From Hybos culiciformis (Eukaryota; Arthropoda; Insecta; Diptera; Hybotidae), in assembly GCA_964007475.1 (NCBI GenBank), contig OZ023273.1:16071922-16135921 (forward strand): 64,000 nt of DNA. Reading direction: 5' to 3'. Every line of letters starts with the position of its first letter. The first letter of the stretch is position 1. Of this stretch, positions 59,769 to 64,000 are shown one piece after another. The notes under the pieces were generated by a model, which saw nothing but the letters and a program-made list of their open reading frames with translations, did no database searches and had not been told where the DNA came from. A program made the position numbers and the translations under genes.

Positions 59769-61010
59769 GTTGTATAACAAAAAAAAAATTTAAGCATTTT
59801 CACGTTACCAAGAAATCAATAGGAGTACCTAATATGCTTTTATGTGCTAGTTATATTAAAATTGAGCAGCATCATAATAACATACGATATTAAAGTAGAT
59901 AGATTGAAAAGTGTTCAATCTAATTGTATTCAAATCAGAGTTTAATGGTAGTATCCATACTCCGTAGGTACCAATGTATTGTTCGGTACTGTGAAATCTT
60001 GTGTAAATCACACCAAGTCTTCAACCATTTTCAACCGTAATTTTAACATCTAGCTTCAGGAAACAAGAACATTAAGATTCTGAAAATGTAAAAAAAAAGA
60101 ACTACAAATTTTTTTATGACGATTTCTTGGCTCAATCCGTCTTTAAAGATACAATTTATTTGAAAGAAATTGTTCTTACTTTAAAAAACTTTCTTAACTC
60201 AGTACGTATTTTTTTCAAAGTTCAATAATTCTTTTTTTGCTTATTTTTAATTGGATTGATACACAGATTTTATGGAACATGGTATTCAGTATTTCAAAAC
60301 AAGTACACGGTATGTTACGAAGTAAAAAAACGACTGGATGTAAATGTAGCAGCGATAATATTAATTGTTTACGGGCACTTTGTTATAAAAAGTATTAAAA
60401 AGTCGAAAATTTACGGTACCGAATTTGCGATGATGACGATGCTTATTAAAACAAAAAATAATATCTTTTGCTAAGTAAAAATCGAATCTATTTTTAAGTA
60501 CATGTATTATTCCATAGTATCTATTCTATCATGTCGTAAGAGATTGTTACGTTTAGTCTTACTCTTAGTGGTCTTATTTGCGACGTAATGTAAAAGTGAG
60601 TAATGTCGATATATATAATTAAGTTTTATTTCCGACACAACGACTGACGCAACCATCAAACAATGAACTTAAGTAGCAAATAGTACTGTCTTCAATACGA
60701 AAACAACAAAAACCTTAATGATTTATTTTAAAAAATGTTTATTTTAAGCTGTCATCTAATAGATATGTTCGTATGTTGTAGATCAATATGATACGATCTA
60801 CAACAAAAGTCTTATAAAATGAAAAAAATATTTTATATGAATATGAGTAGGTTCTTTAACTAGTTGGGATAAAACAATAACAAAATATGCCTATTATGAT
60901 AATTTTGTGTTTTTTCCGATAAATAAATTATAACAATATTCAACAACACAGGTTTCCTATAAAATGCAAAAAATGATATAAAAGTATTCAAAATATTCAA
61001 ACCTTATGCC

Positions 61011-61420
61011 TTGTTCGCATTATAATTTAAATTCCACTTAGATTCCGGAAAACAAATTGCCGTTCGCATTACAATATTTGATGAGAACTGGAATTTGATG
61101 ATGTATAAAAAACAATTGAGAAAGAGAAAAAATGTTTGATGTTAAAAATTTTGACTTTTTATCTCGCTTTTTATCAATTTTATTTTGTTTTTTCTTCATT
61201 TTGACTCGAATTTGACAAAAAAAAATGGTTGCCACCTATAACAAAATTTTATAAAGTGAGTGAAAGTAACTATAAATGTAGAATTCCAAACCTGACAAAC
61301 TGGAATATAAAAGTGGAATATACAAATTCCGGAATATTTTTTATATGAAAAATCCAGTTTAAATTCCTGAAATATTCCGGAAAAAATCATATTCCACAAA
61401 TATTCTCCTAATGCGAACAG
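61011..61420. mobile_element. ~410-bp MITE-like inverted-repeat element
   Basis: TTGTTCGCATTATAA at the left end is matched by the inverse TAATGCGAACAG at the right; GTTCGCATTACAATAT recurs inside near 61063, and ATTCCGGAA blocks add further symmetry. No coding capacity was seen. Confidence 0.6.
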
Positions 61421-64000
61421 CATATTATGTTATGTAAAATTCAACAATATTTAATAAAACTATTTTGCTCTTACCTTTTTGTCAAAAATTTATTGTTAAA
61501 AATTCTGAATTTAGTAAAATATTAGAAACATATTTAATATTGTTAGAATTACAAACATTGCTATAACAAAGATCATTAACATTATGATTATGTTACGTTG
61601 GTTAACATCATTATAATTAAATTTTATAATAAATTTATTTCAACTAAACACCTTGTATTTTTCTTCAAGTGAATTCATTTTTTGTGTTTTTTTTTGTTAA
61701 TAGAAATAGGATGCTAGCCTCTTTTTAAGTAAGTTTCTGATTTTTTTTTTGTATATATCATTAGAGCTATGTTGCAACATTTGGTATATATATGTAGCAT
61801 GTTACTAGGATATAAATTTTAATTTTTCCTTTATCTTTTAAAAGAAATAATAATAAAAAATATAAAACTGTTAGTGTTTTTCGAAATAAACTTAAAAATA
61901 ATAAAAAAAAAAAAAAACAATTTAATGTCTCTTTATATACTATTCCTCTCTAGGTTGTTGGTCGTAGTTTTTTTTTATGTTTTTTTTTTTTTTTTGCTCG
62001 ATATTACTAACTATATTATTGTTTTTTTTTTAGATTACTTTTTTATGAAAATTGTGATAACTTACAGGCATTTTCAAGTACTTAACATATTAGAATTCAC
62101 GATTTATAGTTTAGTTGAATTTTATGTTTAGCAACATGGAAAAAATAAAAAAAAGAAAAATATTCAGTCTGCACAGAATTAAAGTAGAAGATTTTCCTTA
62201 TTATTTTCCTTTCTTTTTTTTTTAGTTCTTATTTGGAAGACTGCAAAAAAAAAATTTTAGAATGTTTTTTTTTTTTTTTTTTAAGTTTTATACTAATTTA
62301 CAAACAAGTCTATGGTACATCTTTTTTAATAATAATAATAAAAAAAAAAATTGTGGTATTAAAATAAAAATTTATTACTTTTCTAATTTATTAAATTAAA
62401 CAATTTTAGGTTTTTGATTTATATACATATTAACTATGAAAGTACTTTAATATTCATTTTAAAAAACAACAACTTAAGAAAAAACTGACTAATAAGTGAT
62501 GAACAAAAGTACCTGTACTTAAAAGAAGAAAAAAACAATAAAATGAATTCAATTTTATTATTGGAAAGTAAGAAAATGTTTTCGTAATAAGTAATATGAA
62601 CGTATTGGAATAATTTCAGAATGTTATCAAACATTTATTTAATGAAATTCGTAATAAAATAAGACTAGCTTATAGTGTGAGGACAATATTCATTCTGATA
62701 GCAATAGTATATTTGAAAAAAAAATTTATATGTTCTTGAATTTGATTATGCAAAAACATACATTAATGTAACTTTTTCATTTTCCATTACATCTTAAAGT
62801 GTTTATTTTATTTTCTATTCCAAAAAAGTTTTCAGCTCTGAAACTTCAAAAAAACTACAATCTATATGGGTAATTTACAAAAAAAAAATGGTTAATAGTG
62901 AGAATAGGTATAAAAAAGTATAAACTTTCTCATTAAAAACCCATAGATTGGTGTAATATTAAAAAGAATACTAAAAGGAAATAAATAAATAGTAAGTTTA
63001 TCTTTTTTTCGTAAATCGATTTTAAATTGATTGCATTGTTGGGACAGAAGTGATGATAGTATTCTGGTAGTTTATTGCGCCAAATATTTATTAGAATAAC
63101 ATAATTGTATTCTGAAGAAAATTAAAGTTTCAACCACGTTTCTACGAAATATTAATTTTAGCGTATGTACGACTCTAGTAAGTTTTAATAATTTTTTTCA
63201 GTCTTTTAGTTGTTTTTTTTTTTGATGCAAGGAAAAAAAAGCTTGTATTTGTTATATAAGTTCATTATATGATGTGATAGAAAGATATTTAATTTTTTTT
63301 TGTGTTTTTTTTTTATGTAATTTTTTTTCTACCGGCTTCATACACATTTATAAATAATGTTCATTGTTTAGTTTTTTTCTTGTTGGTGTTATGACAAAAT
63401 TGTAAATATCTTTTATATTTATTTTAAATTTTGACAAGTTAGTTCTTAAGAATATGTGTCGATGTTTATCAAAACTCGTCAATTCCACTTTTCAAAAAAA
63501 ATGAGTATAATACATCGTTGGACTCGTGTTCGAATTTGCTATCAGTTTTTGCTATTTTTAAATTTAAAAAAAAAATGGAATAGACGCGGTTTGATAAACA
63601 TCGACACATATATTTACCTGTTATTCTTAGAAAAGGATTTAATTTTAAATTTAAAAGTGATCATTAATTAAGATACACTATATTTAAAGTTTGTGTTTTT
63701 ACTATTTTATTGAATTAAATTATGGAATTTAAATATTTTAAGCTTAAAATACTATTCGCTTGTGAAATGAAAATTCTAGTCGAATAAATTTTTGTTCACA
63801 TTATAAAATTCAACAATTTTTCAATTTCTATCTAACAAAAAACTTTTTATATAAAAATAACAAAATATTCGTTTTGATTATGTTGGGTTATATTGTTGTT
63901 TGTATTTTATTATTTTAATGATACATCATATTGTGAGAGGTCTTCTCTCAAAGTTCAGATTGATTATTGCGCTAAAAATCAAGTCACAATAGAAACTTAC

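Larger units (their letters stand above)
54077..64000. other. Ten kilobases of AT-rich DNA without a recognised gene
   Basis: Homopolymer T and A runs, short frames of Phe/Ile/Lys/Tyr-rich character and scattered microsatellites fill this stretch. It may be intron of the POLA2 gene or intergenic. One inverted-repeat element (61011-61420) and one (TA)n run (59738-59768) are distinct. Frames at 58446-58701 and 60256-60474 were inspected and not recognised. Confidence 0.5.

Noticed and set aside
60256..60474. 72-codon frame
   Set aside because: Not recognised, isolated, and its start lacks context; AT-rich chance frame is likelier.

Overview
The window is AT-rich (roughly three quarters A+T), intron-rich nuclear DNA of an insect. 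A fly (Diptera) is the best guess. The evidence is split genes with GT-AG introns, abundant short inverted-repeat elements, 'taggtacc'-type microsatellite sequence, and a ribosomal protein S29 whose N-terminus (MGFA...) resembles the dipteran form as I remember it. Most real genes are split into small exons, so I rebuilt them exon by exon from splice sites and reading phase.

Layout. (1) 1-5185: a Ty3/gypsy-type LTR retrotransposon on the minus strand, cut by the left edge. It has one uninterrupted gag-pol frame, a 261-bp 5' LTR, a primer-binding site, an internally deleted LTR/PBS duplicate, and a long leader carrying four copies of a structured module. (2) 5186-12061: no genes; it holds an 80-bp hAT remnant, a block of consecutive DNA hairpins between exact 39-bp direct repeats, a 47-bp tandem duplication and a nested foldback element. 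(3) 12062-17774 (+): a secreted protein with three WAP-like domains. (4) 18391-22619 (-): RpS29, whose 3.9-kb first intron contains an array of eight H/ACA snoRNA copies, five of them on a ~427-bp tandem unit. (5) 24056-26928 (+): SKA1, a kinetochore protein. (6) 27802-29821 (+): an NADPH flavin/biliverdin-reductase-B-like enzyme with a 978-bp hAT element in intron 1. (7) 33083-34009 (-): NAA80, the actin N-terminal acetyltransferase. (8) 37359-38759 (+): Mediator subunit 6. (9) 39701-42144 (-): dipeptidyl peptidase III. (10) 43-47.5 kb: several foldback or MITE-like elements and one possible orphan exon. (11) 48107-49892 (-): OPA3-like mitochondrial protein. (12) 51088-52482: more inverted-repeat elements. 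(13) 53173-54076 (+): the first two exons of the DNA polymerase alpha B subunit; I could not find the rest of this gene with confidence. (14) 54077-64000: almost featureless AT-rich DNA, probably intron and/or intergenic.

The genes are unrelated housekeeping functions on both strands with no operon logic. The most notable features are the H/ACA snoRNA array, whose guide pocket matches a specific 18S rRNA site, the hairpin block at 7.0-7.5 kb, the repeated structured modules in the retrotransposon leader, and the several unrelated foldback families.
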